Below are positions 9,569 to 22,013 of a DNA stretch of 64,000 bases, piece by piece. The notes beneath the pieces were generated by a model that searched no databases, was not told the DNA's origin, and saw nothing but the letters and a program-made list of their open reading frames with translations. A program made the position numbers and the translations under genes. The DNA comes from Dechloromonas sp. CZR5. Its GTDB lineage: Bacteria > Pseudomonadota > Gammaproteobacteria > Burkholderiales > Rhodocyclaceae. Position 1 is the stretch's first letter. Every line of letters begins with the position of its first letter. The stretch is from positions 124,001 through 188,000 of the forward strand of contig NZ_VUYQ01000006.1 of NCBI RefSeq assembly GCF_008711155.1, read 5' to 3'.

Positions 9569-10348
9569 TCAGGCTTTTCCGGCGTATTTTTTCTCGCCGG
9601 CCCGCACCTCGAGCGACAGCCAGTTTTCCGGTGGCGGCAAGGGGCAGGTTGCAAAGGGCGTAAAGGCGCAGGGAGGATTGTAGGCGCGATTGAAATCCAG
9701 CCGGATACGACCGTTTTCCGGCACCGGTGCCTTCAGGAATCGCCCGGCGCCATAGCTTTCCTTGCCGCTGGTACGGTCGCGAAACACGAAAAAGACCTCG
9801 TGCCCGCCCACCGACATCGGCAGCAAGGCCACTGCCTGGCCCGCATGCTCGAATACGGCGCGGTGCGAAACGCTGACCGTCTTCAGATCGCCGGTCACGC
9901 TGGGCACCTCCATGACCAGCGGCGGATCGATGACCTCCCAAGCGGCATCGACTACCCAGTCAGCATCAAAAGGGAAATACGCCAGCCCGGCAAAGGGTGC
10001 GCTGCGCGCCCATTCGCGGTCACGCAAGCGCACCGCCAGTTGCCCTTCGCGATCGACGACGAAGAACGAAAGATGGCCGATATCCACCACCGTCGGCGCA
10101 CCGTCCAGGTCCGTCTTCAAAATCTGCTCCGGCCCGTCGGCCGGCTGCCAGACCGCCTCCCCGGCCTCCCAGAGGATTTTCCCCTGCTCGGGAAGACCCG
10201 CCGGCAGGAGCACCTCGCTCTCCTCGGCGGAACCGACGCGATTGATGCCCGGCTGCAGCCAGAACAAGCCGATCAGCCCCAGCCAGCTGGATGGCGCGGC
10301 CAGTTCGTCCTGGCGCTCACGTTGCCAAGCTTGGAGATCATTTACCAT
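9569..10348 (-). CDS. DUF1684 family protein
   Basis: A 259-residue protein with the family hallmarks: an N-terminal WLGLIGLFWL segment, YGAGRFL in the middle and the nearly invariant block LDFNRAYNPPCAFTPFATCPLPP near the C-terminus, here interrupted only in quotation. The Cys pair in that block is typical. It has no signal peptide and is probably cytoplasmic. Biochemical function is unknown. It is a single gene with its own terminator. Confidence 0.85.
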   Translation of the reverse strand: MVNDLQAWQRERQDELAAPSSWLGLIGLFWLQPGINRVGSAEESEVLLPAGLPEQGKILWEAGEAVWQPADGPEQILKTDLDGAPTVVDIGHLSFFVVDREGQLAVRLRDREWARSAPFAGLAYFPFDADWVVDAAWEVIDPPLVMEVPSVTGDLKTVSVSHRAVFEHAGQAVALLPMSVGGHEVFFVFRDRTSGKESYGAGRFLKAPVPENGRIRLDFNRAYNPPCAFTPFATCPLPPPENWLSLEVRAGEKKYAGKA

Positions 10349-10435
10349 TGATTACAATTCCCTTGTTTTCTGCACCCGCTTCGATTCGTTATTCGCTTAA
10401 CCTGACAACCATCACGACAAAACGAGGAGCGCTTC

Positions 10436-10738
10436 ATGAAAAACATCATCCTGGCGGCACTGATCGGTACCGCTTCCCTTTGCGCCTATGCCGTCGACGT
10501 CAATGTCAACGTCGGCAACGTCCGCGTGCAAGGCCCCGGCGGTGTGACCGTCACCTTCGGCAGTCGCGATACGCGCGGCTACTACTGGGACGGCTACGAA
10601 TACCGCGATCCCGACTACTGGCGTCAGCACAACGGCCCGCGTGGCGAAAAATACTACACCGGTCGCGGCAACAACGGCGTTCCCCATCAGGGTGGCGGCC
10701 ATTGCCCGCCGGGCCAGGCCAAGAAGGGCAATTGCTGA
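10436..10738 (+). CDS. Small secreted protein, Gly/Asp/Tyr-rich
   Basis: A 100-residue protein with a clear Sec signal peptide (MKNIILAALIGTASLCAYA, cleavage near 19). The mature part starts with alternating Val/Asn (VDVNVNVGNVRV) and continues with aromatic YYWDGYEYRDPDYW. It ends HCPPGQAKKGNC, where two cysteines could form a disulfide. It resembles small periplasmic proteins of the DUF2502 sort by composition, but I do not assign a family. A ribosome site (gagga) lies just upstream. Confidence 0.7.
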   Translation: MKNIILAALIGTASLCAYAVDVNVNVGNVRVQGPGGVTVTFGSRDTRGYYWDGYEYRDPDYWRQHNGPRGEKYYTGRGNNGVPHQGGGHCPPGQAKKGNC

Positions 10739-10764
10739 ACGCCGCAACAACACCGGAAACCTGA

Positions 10765-10794
10765 GGGAAGCGCGGCCGAAAGACCGCGCTTCCC
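10765..10794. terminator. Hairpin terminator between convergent genes
   Basis: GGGAAGCGCGG pairs with CCGCGCTTCCC across an 8-base loop. It sits between the small secreted protein gene and the end of clpB. Its stem closely resembles the one at 9531-9560. Confidence 0.82.
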
Positions 10795-10807
10795 CCTTGC
10801 TCAGGCA

Positions 10808-13390
<2,583 letters not shown>

Positions 13391-13424
13391 GATGGTCCTT
13401 CACGGGAAAATTTCGATAGCCAGC

Positions 13425-13453
13425 AGATGCGGGCGCCACGACAGAATTTCAAC
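13425..13453 (-). promoter_or_regulatory. Sigma-32 (heat-shock) promoter for clpB
   Basis: Read on the minus strand, GTTGAAA and CCCGCAT are separated by about 13 bases. This is close to the CTTGAAA / CCCCATnT sigma-32 consensus. It lies about 35-60 bp before the clpB start codon. Confidence 0.65.
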
Positions 13454-13521
13454 AAGCCGGTAAAAAAACCTTGTTTTCCATCCCCCTCCCGGTCGGTCGG
13501 GGGTAGATGCCATGCGCCGGC

Positions 13522-15627
13522 TCAGCAACTCCGCGCGACGATGACTTCGCCGCGAGCACTCGCCGCCTGCCTGGCCTTGGCGAATTCGACCAGTTGGTCG
13601 GCCGCCAGCGACTTGCTGAAATACCAGCCTTGAATGACCAGCTCGTCCTGCCCGGCAAATACCTGCAGTTGGGCTTCGCTCTCGACGCCTTCGATAACCA
13701 CATCCAGCGCCAAGGTTTCGGCAAAGCGCAGGAGACCCAGCATCGTCTCCCGACCCCGAGTGCTGTCCAGCGCGACGACGAAACTGCGGTCGATCTTGAT
13801 CACGTCGATGTCGAACTGGTGCAGATAGCTAAACGACGAGTAGCCGGTGCCGAAATCGTCGATATAAACCCGCGCGCCAATTCGATGGAACTCGTCGATC
13901 GCCGCGCGAATACGCTCGATATCGCCAACCAGGGTCTGCTCCGTGATCTCCACCGAAATCTGCCCCGCCCCTCTGGCAACAAGACGCACGAGCCTGTCGC
14001 AATACTCGGCATCGACCAGCGAATAGCCCGTGACGTTGATCGTCACCGGAATGACGAATCCCTCGCCGCGCCATTGCTCGACCTGGTGCACCGCTTCGGC
14101 GGCGACCCAGATATCGAGATCCTTCATCAGCCCGGTCCGCTCCAGCCACTGCAGGAACTCCCAGGGTTGCTGGCTGCGCCCTTGCCGATCGCGGGCACGC
14201 AGCAATGATTCGCAACCCGTACACAAGCCGCTGCCCAGCGCGACTTGCGGCTGATACTCAAGATAGAACTCGTATTCGCTGATCTCACGGATACGGTCGC
14301 GCTGCTCGCGCTGCATCTTGCGGAAGCTGTGAGCGAATACCACCGGGTCGTTGGCGTAAAGGCTGGCCTCTTCGTAAAGCTGCGTGAACGTGGTGTCGAG
14401 GGAACGCACCCGGATGGTCGACTCCTCGCGCCCCAAAACGTCGATTGCGCGGATGAACGGCGCATAAACCAAAACCCCCAGCGCAAGCAGGCCAAGCTGC
14501 AGCAATACCGCCGAATAATCGCCCCCGGTCGCCAGGTAGGCATTCAGCAACACCGGCGAATTGAGCGGCAGGCTATCGACTACCGGCGCGATCAAACCCG
14601 CCCTGGTCACCGCCAAAGCCAGGGTCACGTTAAGCATGGGCGCACAGAAGAAAGGCAGCGCCAGACGTGGATTGAGGATGATGGGCAGACCGAAGAGCAG
14701 AATTTCGTTGACGTTGAGCAGTGCGATCGGCAGGCTCGCCCAGGCCAGCAGGCGCAAAGTGCGATGCCGGCAAAACAGCAGAATGGCGACCAGCAACGAA
14801 AAGGTGGCGCCGCTGCCGCCGATAAAGACGAAGGCCCCGAGCAAAGAACTGTTGAGCGCCCAGGAGCCGGTGCCGCCCCCCTGAACATCGACGGCATTCA
14901 TTGCCACCGCCTGGTTCAGCACATCGAACACGGGCTGCAAGGCGTAGTAACCGTGGATACCGAAGAACCAAAGCAGGGAGTTCAGCCCGGACACGGCAAT
15001 TCCGCTGAGGTAAGGGCTATCCAGGAAAGATAGCTGCAGCGGCCGATCCATGTAGCCGAGCATGGGCGTGAGGAGCAGCAGATACAGGCTGAGGGCAAGC
15101 AGGATGGCTGTCAGCACGCCGGGAATGATCAGATTGAGCGAATCGCGCACGTTGTCGCCGGCCAGATCGGCACCGGCGATCTGGGTCCATTTCCTCCGGT
15201 GTAGCCAGTCCATGATCGGCAGGTTGACCAGGGGCGAAGCAATGGCAATAAACAGGATGAAAGTGGACGCCGCCCACGGATGCCCCTTCAACATTGAGGC
15301 GGCGATGACGACATAGAAAAAGCACAGGAAGGCGACAGGCAAGCGCGGCAAGCGATAGTGGATCGACATCATGTAGCCAATCGACGCGGCAACCAGGAAA
15401 GGCAGCACGCCGCTCATCTCGCGATGTAGTGCTTCTGCGGCCCGAATCAGCGACGGAGGAGCCGCCAGCATCCTGAAAACCGCTGCCGCAAGCAGAAAAG
15501 TGGCCGAAACCAGAAGACAGGGAACAATCCACAGCAAGCCTTCGCGAATGGCCCGCATGGTGTATGAGGACACCACCCTATCCAGCGATCTGACGACGAC
15601 GCCCGGGAAAGCCGCAAGAATTTTCAT
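13522..15627 (-). CDS. PTS EIIC-like membrane domain fused to an EAL c-di-GMP phosphodiesterase domain
   Basis: A 701-residue protein. Residues 1-410 form a polytopic membrane domain resembling cellobiose-type PTS EIIC, including NVNEILLFGLPIILNP. A short linker leads to a C-terminal EAL domain (about 440-690). The EAL residues are largely intact: ESLLR in place of EALLR, Asn of NVTGYS, Glu of EITEQ, DDFGTGYSS, Lys of IKIDRS, Glu of EGVES and the Gln of QGWYFSK. It should hydrolyse cyclic di-GMP at the inner membrane, perhaps in response to a sugar-like ligand. No EIIA/EIIB genes are near, so the EIIC part probably senses rather than transports. Confidence 0.85.
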   Translation of the reverse strand: MKILAAFPGVVVRSLDRVVSSYTMRAIREGLLWIVPCLLVSATFLLAAAVFRMLAAPPSLIRAAEALHREMSGVLPFLVAASIGYMMSIHYRLPRLPVAFLCFFYVVIAASMLKGHPWAASTFILFIAIASPLVNLPIMDWLHRRKWTQIAGADLAGDNVRDSLNLIIPGVLTAILLALSLYLLLLTPMLGYMDRPLQLSFLDSPYLSGIAVSGLNSLLWFFGIHGYYALQPVFDVLNQAVAMNAVDVQGGGTGSWALNSSLLGAFVFIGGSGATFSLLVAILLFCRHRTLRLLAWASLPIALLNVNEILLFGLPIILNPRLALPFFCAPMLNVTLALAVTRAGLIAPVVDSLPLNSPVLLNAYLATGGDYSAVLLQLGLLALGVLVYAPFIRAIDVLGREESTIRVRSLDTTFTQLYEEASLYANDPVVFAHSFRKMQREQRDRIREISEYEFYLEYQPQVALGSGLCTGCESLLRARDRQGRSQQPWEFLQWLERTGLMKDLDIWVAAEAVHQVEQWRGEGFVIPVTINVTGYSLVDAEYCDRLVRLVARGAGQISVEITEQTLVGDIERIRAAIDEFHRIGARVYIDDFGTGYSSFSYLHQFDIDVIKIDRSFVVALDSTRGRETMLGLLRFAETLALDVVIEGVESEAQLQVFAGQDELVIQGWYFSKSLAADQLVEFAKARQAASARGEVIVARSC

Positions 15628-15770
15628 GACCCCCCCTGCGTACCATTCATTCAGGATATATGAAAATTAGAAAATAACCACATGCTCGTCACTACCCGGC
15701 GACGGCCGATAGCCGCCTCAGCATTTGTCCGCCGGTCAGGGCAGCAAATCATTCAATTCCGCAAATCGAG

Positions 15771-15798
15771 CCGGGCTCCGGTTGGCACCGGAGCCCGG
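15771..15798 (-). terminator. Hairpin after the chemoreceptor gene
   Basis: CCGGGCTCCGGT-tggc-ACCGGAGCCCGG is a perfect 12-bp stem 7 bp past the stop codon. There is no strong T-run, so it may act as a transcript-end stabiliser. Confidence 0.65.
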
Positions 15799-15804
15799 TC
15801 GCGG

Positions 15805-17439
15805 TCAGGTCCGGAAACGGGCGACCGTCTGGTGGAGCGATGCGGACAGCGATTGCAAGTGCCGTGCGGCATCGGAGGTCTGGCGGACCGCCAGGGCGCT
15901 TTCCTCGGACATCTGGGCAATGGTTTCCAGCTTCTGGGCGATATCGTTACCGGCCATGCTTTGTTCGGCAATCGACTCGGAAATGCCGTTCACAACGTCC
16001 GTGACGCGGGAGGCGCCGTCGCGGATTTGATTGATCGACTCCCCAGCTTGATTGGCCAGCGCAACACCATTGGTCACTTGTGCCACCCCGGCCTGCATGC
16101 TGTCGACCGCATTGCGTGTGCCGTTCTGTATCTTGGAAACCATGTCGGCAATCTCGGTGGTCGACAGGCTGGTGCGCTCGGCCAGCTTGCGCACCTCGTC
16201 GGCGACGACCGCGAAGCCGCGTCCCTGTTCGCCGGCACGTGCCGCTTCGATGGCGGCATTGAGGGCGAGCAGGTTGGTCTGATCGGCAATTTCCTTGATG
16301 GTATTGACGATGGACGTGATCTGGTCGGATTGCCGTCCCAATTCTTCGACGATTTGCGAGGAGGACTGTACCGCTTCGGAAATCTTGCGCATTTCGCTGG
16401 CGGCATGATGGATCACCGCCGCGCCTTCCTGCGATAGCGAACCGGCCGTCTGCGAGATGCCGTGGGCTTCGGCGGCATTTTCCTTGACCTGATCGATGCT
16501 GACGGCCATTTCTTCCACCGAGGCCGCCATTGACGAGGCTGCATCGCTTTGCTGGCTGGCGCGGTCGGCAACGGCTTCGGAGGCGTGAAGCAGCTGGTCG
16601 GCGGCATTGGCGACCTGTTCGGCATTGTTGACGATGCTGGCGATCATGTTGCGCAGCGTTTCCTGCATGGAGCGGATGTTGGCCAGCAAGCTGGTCTGGT
16701 CGTTGGCACCGCACTCCACCGGGGTGGCTAGGTCGCCGCTGGCGATACGCCGGGTGACAGCCGACGCGAGGGACGGATCGCCACCCAGTGTCTTGACGAT
16801 GTTGTGCGACAACATCGTCAAGGAGATGGCGATGAAGCCGCTGATCAGCAAACCCAGAAGACCAAGCTCGATAGCATCGGTACGGAACTTGGCATCCACG
16901 TCGTCAACATAAATGCCGGAGCCGATCACCCAGCCCCAGGGGGCGAAACCCATGACGTAGGAAATCTTGGGAACGCCCTCGTCGGAGCCCGGCTTCGGCC
17001 ACTGATAATCGACGAAACCGGCGCCGCTGGCTTTGACGACCTTGTTGAACTCGAGGAACAGCAGCTTGCCGTTCTTGTCTTTCAGCTGATCCAGCTTTTT
17101 CCCCTCAAGCTCGGGCTTGATCGGATGCATGATCATCATGTCCTGCAGGTCGTTGATCCAGAAATACTCGACCTTGTCGTAGCGCATGTTGCGAATGGCG
17201 GCAGCAGCACGCTGTTTGGCCTCGTCCATCGATATCTGGCCATCACGTGCCGACTTTTCGAAGTGGGCAGCAGTGGCATGAGCAACCTCGACCAGATTTC
17301 GTATTTTTGCCTGTCGGTCTTCGAGCATCTGACTCTTCTCGTTGATCAGCAGCAGAACGAACAGTGCGGCCAGCGCCACAATCGTGGTGGCTGTCATGGC
17401 CAGTAATTTGGTGCGCAGTGTTACTCCCGGGCCAGACAT
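15805..17439 (-). CDS. Methyl-accepting chemotaxis protein with single Cache sensor
   Basis: A 544-residue transmembrane chemoreceptor. TM1 covers about residues 15-37. A periplasmic sCache_2 domain follows with the signature [22 protein letters not shown], quoted here as a 22-residue region from about 85 to 106 only in outline (key residues Tyr-Phe-Trp-Ile-Asn). TM2 lies near 190-212. A HAMP-like segment and the cytoplasmic signalling hairpin come next, with the conserved tip [20 protein letters not shown]. There is no C-terminal NWETF-like CheR tether. Cache sensors of this kind bind small carboxylates or amines. The start is MSGPG, preceded by aaaggagagcaag. Confidence 0.92.
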   Translation of the reverse strand: MSGPGVTLRTKLLAMTATTIVALAALFVLLLINEKSQMLEDRQAKIRNLVEVAHATAAHFEKSARDGQISMDEAKQRAAAAIRNMRYDKVEYFWINDLQDMMIMHPIKPELEGKKLDQLKDKNGKLLFLEFNKVVKASGAGFVDYQWPKPGSDEGVPKISYVMGFAPWGWVIGSGIYVDDVDAKFRTDAIELGLLGLLISGFIAISLTMLSHNIVKTLGGDPSLASAVTRRIASGDLATPVECGANDQTSLLANIRSMQETLRNMIASIVNNAEQVANAADQLLHASEAVADRASQQSDAASSMAASVEEMAVSIDQVKENAAEAHGISQTAGSLSQEGAAVIHHAASEMRKISEAVQSSSQIVEELGRQSDQITSIVNTIKEIADQTNLLALNAAIEAARAGEQGRGFAVVADEVRKLAERTSLSTTEIADMVSKIQNGTRNAVDSMQAGVAQVTNGVALANQAGESINQIRDGASRVTDVVNGISESIAEQSMAGNDIAQKLETIAQMSEESALAVRQTSDAARHLQSLSASLHQTVARFRT

Positions 17440-17598
17440 CTTGCTCTCCTTTTTGATGTTGAATTGACTTGATACAAATGTCAAAAATATTAGTTTTACG
17501 TGACAATGTAGCACAAGCCGGGGCGCAAATCCCCACGGAATATCAAATCGGCGTCGGATTGTTGTCGGCTGCTTGGAATTGGCGGGAACAGTCCCTAT

Positions 17599-17631
17599 CC
17601 GTCCGGTATCGGAAATTCCGCTACCGGACGG
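17599..17631. repeat. Strong imperfect palindrome just before the clpB remnant
   Basis: CCGTCCGGTA pairs with TACCGGACGG. Inside this, CGGAA-a-TTCCG forms a second stem, separated by a single t/c mismatch. The 33-base element can fold into one long hairpin and ends 5 bp before the ATG of the clpB fragment. Confidence 0.75.
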
Positions 17632-17636
17632 TATTC

Positions 17637-17818
17637 ATGCGAGTCGATAAATTTACGATCAAGTTTCAGCGACCAGCAACTTATCAAACTGCGGCACCTG
17701 CCACTCGCCATGCTGCAGCAGGGCGATAGCGGTACGACTTCGCTGCTGTCGCAGGCGGGAGTCAATGTACCGGGCAGCAAGCGCGACCTGGGGCAGGCGC
17801 TGAGCGCGCCTTGCCCTA
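17637..17818 (+). pseudogene. Decayed N-terminal fragment of a clpB gene
   Basis: The ATG at 17637 opens with MRVDKFTIKFQ, matching [11 protein letters not shown] of the intact ClpB. A deletion of about 32 bases then shifts the frame. In the shifted frame the match resumes as GDQQLIKLRHLPLAMLQQ and SLLSQAGVNVPGSKRDL, corresponding to ClpB residues 24-67. Similarity stops near 17818, after codons for QAL. Divergence from the local clpB copy is considerable at the DNA level, so this is an old duplication or a fragment from another source. It cannot make a working protein. It lies between the chemoreceptor promoter and the end of moaE. Confidence 0.85.
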
Positions 17819-17833
17819 TCGGCTGGCTTTACT

Positions 17834-18286
17834 TCATTTTTCCCAGCGTGCCGCTGCGCTGTCGTCAGTCTCGCGGGCATCGACCCAGCGCCCGCCGTCG
17901 GCAGTCGCCTCTTTTTTCCAGAACGGCGCACGGGTTTTCAGGTAATCCATGATGAACTCGCAGGCCGCAAAAGCCTCGCCGCGATGCGCACTGGTCACGG
18001 CAACCAGCACGATCTGGTCGCACGGCTTGAGCGGCCCGACGCGGTGGATGACCAGCGCGTCGTAGATTTCCCAGCGCCCCCTGGCCTCGGCAACGATTTC
18101 CTCCAGCGCCTTCTCGGTCATACCGGGATAGTGCTCGAGCGTCATCTCCGACACCGAGGCACCATCGTTCAGGTCGCGAACCAGGCCGAGAAAGCTGGCC
18201 AGCGCGCCAACACGGGCATCGCCGGCACGCAGCGCAGCCAATTCGGCACCGGTATCGAAATCCGCTTCCTGAACCCGAACAGTCAT
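17834..18286 (-). CDS. moaE: Molybdopterin synthase catalytic (large) subunit
   Basis: A 150-residue MoaE with the active-site block MDYLKTRAPFWKKE. Lys117 and Lys124 correspond to the catalytic lysines that contact MoaD's thiocarboxylate. It also has the HRGEAFAACEF helix. It converts cyclic pyranopterin monophosphate to molybdopterin by adding two sulfurs with MoaD. moaD is not in the window. The start codon directly abuts the prfC stop (TAAATG), so translation is probably coupled to prfC. Confidence 0.94.
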   Translation of the reverse strand: MTVRVQEADFDTGAELAALRAGDARVGALASFLGLVRDLNDGASVSEMTLEHYPGMTEKALEEIVAEARGRWEIYDALVIHRVGPLKPCDQIVLVAVTSAHRGEAFAACEFIMDYLKTRAPFWKKEATADGGRWVDARETDDSAAARWEK

Positions 18287-19873
<1,587 letters not shown>

Positions 19874-19926
19874 GGTGAGCGGAAGAATGCGGAAAACCGC
19901 TCATTATACCCGGTCCGGCAAGCTCC

Positions 19927-20655
19927 TCAGACCGGCAGCGCGACCCGATAGAGCGCCCGACTGGTGTAGGCGAGCCATGGCAAGGTCAGCAACAGCAGCG
20001 GCAAAACCAGGATGCTGCCGATCACCGTCGCCGACAGCAGTACGGCCCAGACCATGGTCGTGAAGAAATTGCCGAAGACGACGCGGACGCTGGTCACCAC
20101 CGCCTCGACCAGCCCGACCCGCCGCTCGCACAAAAGCGGCACCGCAAAGGCCGATATGGCGAAGAGCAGGAAGGCAACCACCGCTCCCGACAGCGAAGAC
20201 CACAGCACGAAACGAGCAACGCTGGCCGAGGCAGGCAACAGTTCGCCCAGCCAGACGGGTACGTCGCCGATCATGTAGGCGTAGAGAATGGCCGCATCGG
20301 TCACGAAAATCATGAACAGCAGGCCGCAGACCAGGGCCAGTGCCCAGATGGCGCGGCTGGCACCGGAAAACCCGGCGGCAACCGATGAAAAACCCGCCCC
20401 CTTTCCCGCCGTGTGATCTCCGGCAATGCCGAAGAAACCCGCCAGGATGGCCGGCCCGACCAGCATGAAGGCACCCGCTGCGGCAATGACGAAGGGGGTC
20501 CAGCCGCGGGCCAGCAGACCGCCGATGATAGCGGCGCCAAGCAACACGAAGATCGCGGTGTAGGCCATGCTGGTTCCCCGCGTTTCGCCTGCCAGCCGCC
20601 AACCTTCGGCCAGGGCGTCGAAGAGGGTATCGAGATCGAGCGGCTGGGCGGTCAT
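19927..20655 (-). CDS. DUF2189 inner-membrane protein
   Basis: A 242-residue protein with about six hydrophobic segments and an N-terminal cytosolic stretch (DLDTLFDALAEGWRLAGETR). The arrangement of paired helices with VGPAILAGFFGIAGDH in the second third fits DUF2189, a membrane family of unknown role common in Proteobacteria. It is a single gene, with the next minus-strand gene starting about 100 bp further upstream. Confidence 0.78.
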   Translation of the reverse strand: MTAQPLDLDTLFDALAEGWRLAGETRGTSMAYTAIFVLLGAAIIGGLLARGWTPFVIAAAGAFMLVGPAILAGFFGIAGDHTAGKGAGFSSVAAGFSGASRAIWALALVCGLLFMIFVTDAAILYAYMIGDVPVWLGELLPASASVARFVLWSSLSGAVVAFLLFAISAFAVPLLCERRVGLVEAVVTSVRVVFGNFFTTMVWAVLLSATVIGSILVLPLLLLTLPWLAYTSRALYRVALPV

Positions 20656-20754
20656 GGCGTCTCCGGTGTCATGGCGCCAAACGGGCGCAATCCCGTATGA
20701 GACTATCGGAGCCGAACGCCAAGCTCTCTAATGCAAATCAAATTTCCTTGCCGC

Positions 20755-21600
20755 TCAGACCGCCACCAGCGTTTGCCGGCCATACCATTCGTCGCCGGCT
20801 GCCACGACCACCGGCTGCTCGGCTGCGGCTTCGACGCACAGCATGTGCCGCCAGCCATCGGCCGGCATATCGGCGAGGGCCGCACATTGGTCGACCCAAG
20901 GGTTCCATACGACGACGTCCGGAAAACCCTGCCCCTGGATCGCCAGACTGAGGTTACCGGCCTGCAGCAATTGCGGACGACGCACCTGGCGATAGACACG
21001 ATCCATCTCGGCCTCGACCGCAATGTGGGTACCGCTGTCGCGAACGATTGCGTCGCCCTTGGCGGCATCCCGGTAATTGTGGCCGTACAGGCCTTCCAGC
21101 GTCACGTCCTCGACCTGGACGACGCGCAGATAGGTATGCAATGCACCGGTGAAACTGAACGCCGCATCGCCCGTATTGGCTACGCACAACTCCAGATCGA
21201 TCCGGTCGGCCTCCAGCATTACCGTCAGTTCGAGACGGAAGGCATGCGGCCACAGGGCGCGCGTCTGCTCGTCGTCGGCCAGTTCCATGGTCAGCAGGGC
21301 GTAGTCGTCGCCGCCACGCCGGGCGCCGACCTGCCACGGAAGCGTCCGTACGAAGCCGTGTTTCGGCAGGTCGCCCAGGCCGGAAAACTGGGGCCAGCAG
21401 ACCGGAATACCACCCCGGATGGCCCTCGTGCCGTCAAAAACGGCCTTGTCCGACAGGAACAGACGCTCGCGCCCGTCCGGCGTGATCCAGGAGAGCACCT
21501 GAGCGCCCAACGTACTGACTACGGCGCTGGCACCCCGCGGCCCCTGCAAACGCAGAGCCGGGATGCCGTGGAATTCGATTTCTTCAATGCAGGGTTTCAT
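20755..21600 (-). CDS. D-hexose-6-phosphate mutarotase (YeaD-like aldose epimerase family)
   Basis: A 281-residue galactose-mutarotase-fold protein. RGGIPVCWPQFS and KHGFVRTLPW are the segments that hold the catalytic His and sugar-phosphate contacts in YeaD. A later HTYLRV and VVWNPWVDQC follow the family pattern, with the catalytic Glu expected in CVEAAA. It interconverts alpha and beta anomers of glucose-6-phosphate. I start at MKPCIEEIEFHG; the Met 12 codons earlier lies inside the neighbouring gene. Its start overlaps the end of the DUF3301 gene by 17 bp. Confidence 0.9.
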   Translation of the reverse strand: MKPCIEEIEFHGIPALRLQGPRGASAVVSTLGAQVLSWITPDGRERLFLSDKAVFDGTRAIRGGIPVCWPQFSGLGDLPKHGFVRTLPWQVGARRGGDDYALLTMELADDEQTRALWPHAFRLELTVMLEADRIDLELCVANTGDAAFSFTGALHTYLRVVQVEDVTLEGLYGHNYRDAAKGDAIVRDSGTHIAVEAEMDRVYRQVRRPQLLQAGNLSLAIQGQGFPDVVVWNPWVDQCAALADMPADGWRHMLCVEAAAEQPVVVAAGDEWYGRQTLVAV

Positions 21601-21925
21601 GTGTATTCGGAACAATGTAGAGGTGGGGACGGACATGCAGCATGTCGACGTGATGGCCGGTCAGGGTCACGCTGCCAAAACAGCGATTATTGCCCGTATC
21701 GCTGTACTCGAAGGCAAAAATACGCCGTAGCCGCAATACACCTTCGTCATCCCGCTGCAATTTCACGGAACGTCCGACCACGGTTTCGTCCAGAAACTGC
21801 AAGCCCTCCTCCTGGCAGGCCTTGCGCGCCGCCAGAACCCCGATCTCGCGCGCCTTCAGGCTGTCCAGCCAAAACCAGACAGCCCCGGATAGCGCGCACA
21901 GAAGCAACAATTCATACAAGTTCAT
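21584..21925 (-). CDS. DUF3301 family protein
   Basis: A 113-residue protein with one N-terminal membrane helix (MNLYELLLLCALSGAVWFW). A conserved KAREIGVLAARKACQEEGLQ-like stretch and RRIFAFEYSDTG follow. This pattern is DUF3301, often next to other small housekeeping genes. Function is unknown. It shares a 17-bp overlap with the mutarotase gene and is probably transcribed with it. It starts at 21925; the longer frame to 21997 runs toward the divergent gene. Confidence 0.8.
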   Translation of the reverse strand: MNLYELLLLCALSGAVWFWLDSLKAREIGVLAARKACQEEGLQFLDETVVGRSVKLQRDDEGVLRLRRIFAFEYSDTGNNRCFGSVTLTGHHVDMLHVRPHLYIVPNTHETLH

Positions 21926-22013
21926 CACATTAGTATACGAAAAGCGGAAATTCTCCACAGAATATCGATCAGATTTATCTGATAATTCGAGCGTCAAATT
22001 TCATCCCCAGACC

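Noticed and set aside
17469..17729. 86-codon plus-strand frame spanning the chemoreceptor promoter and the clpB remnant
   Set aside because: Its second part is the clpB fragment before its frameshift and the first part has no ribosome site or similarity, so it is not a gene of its own.
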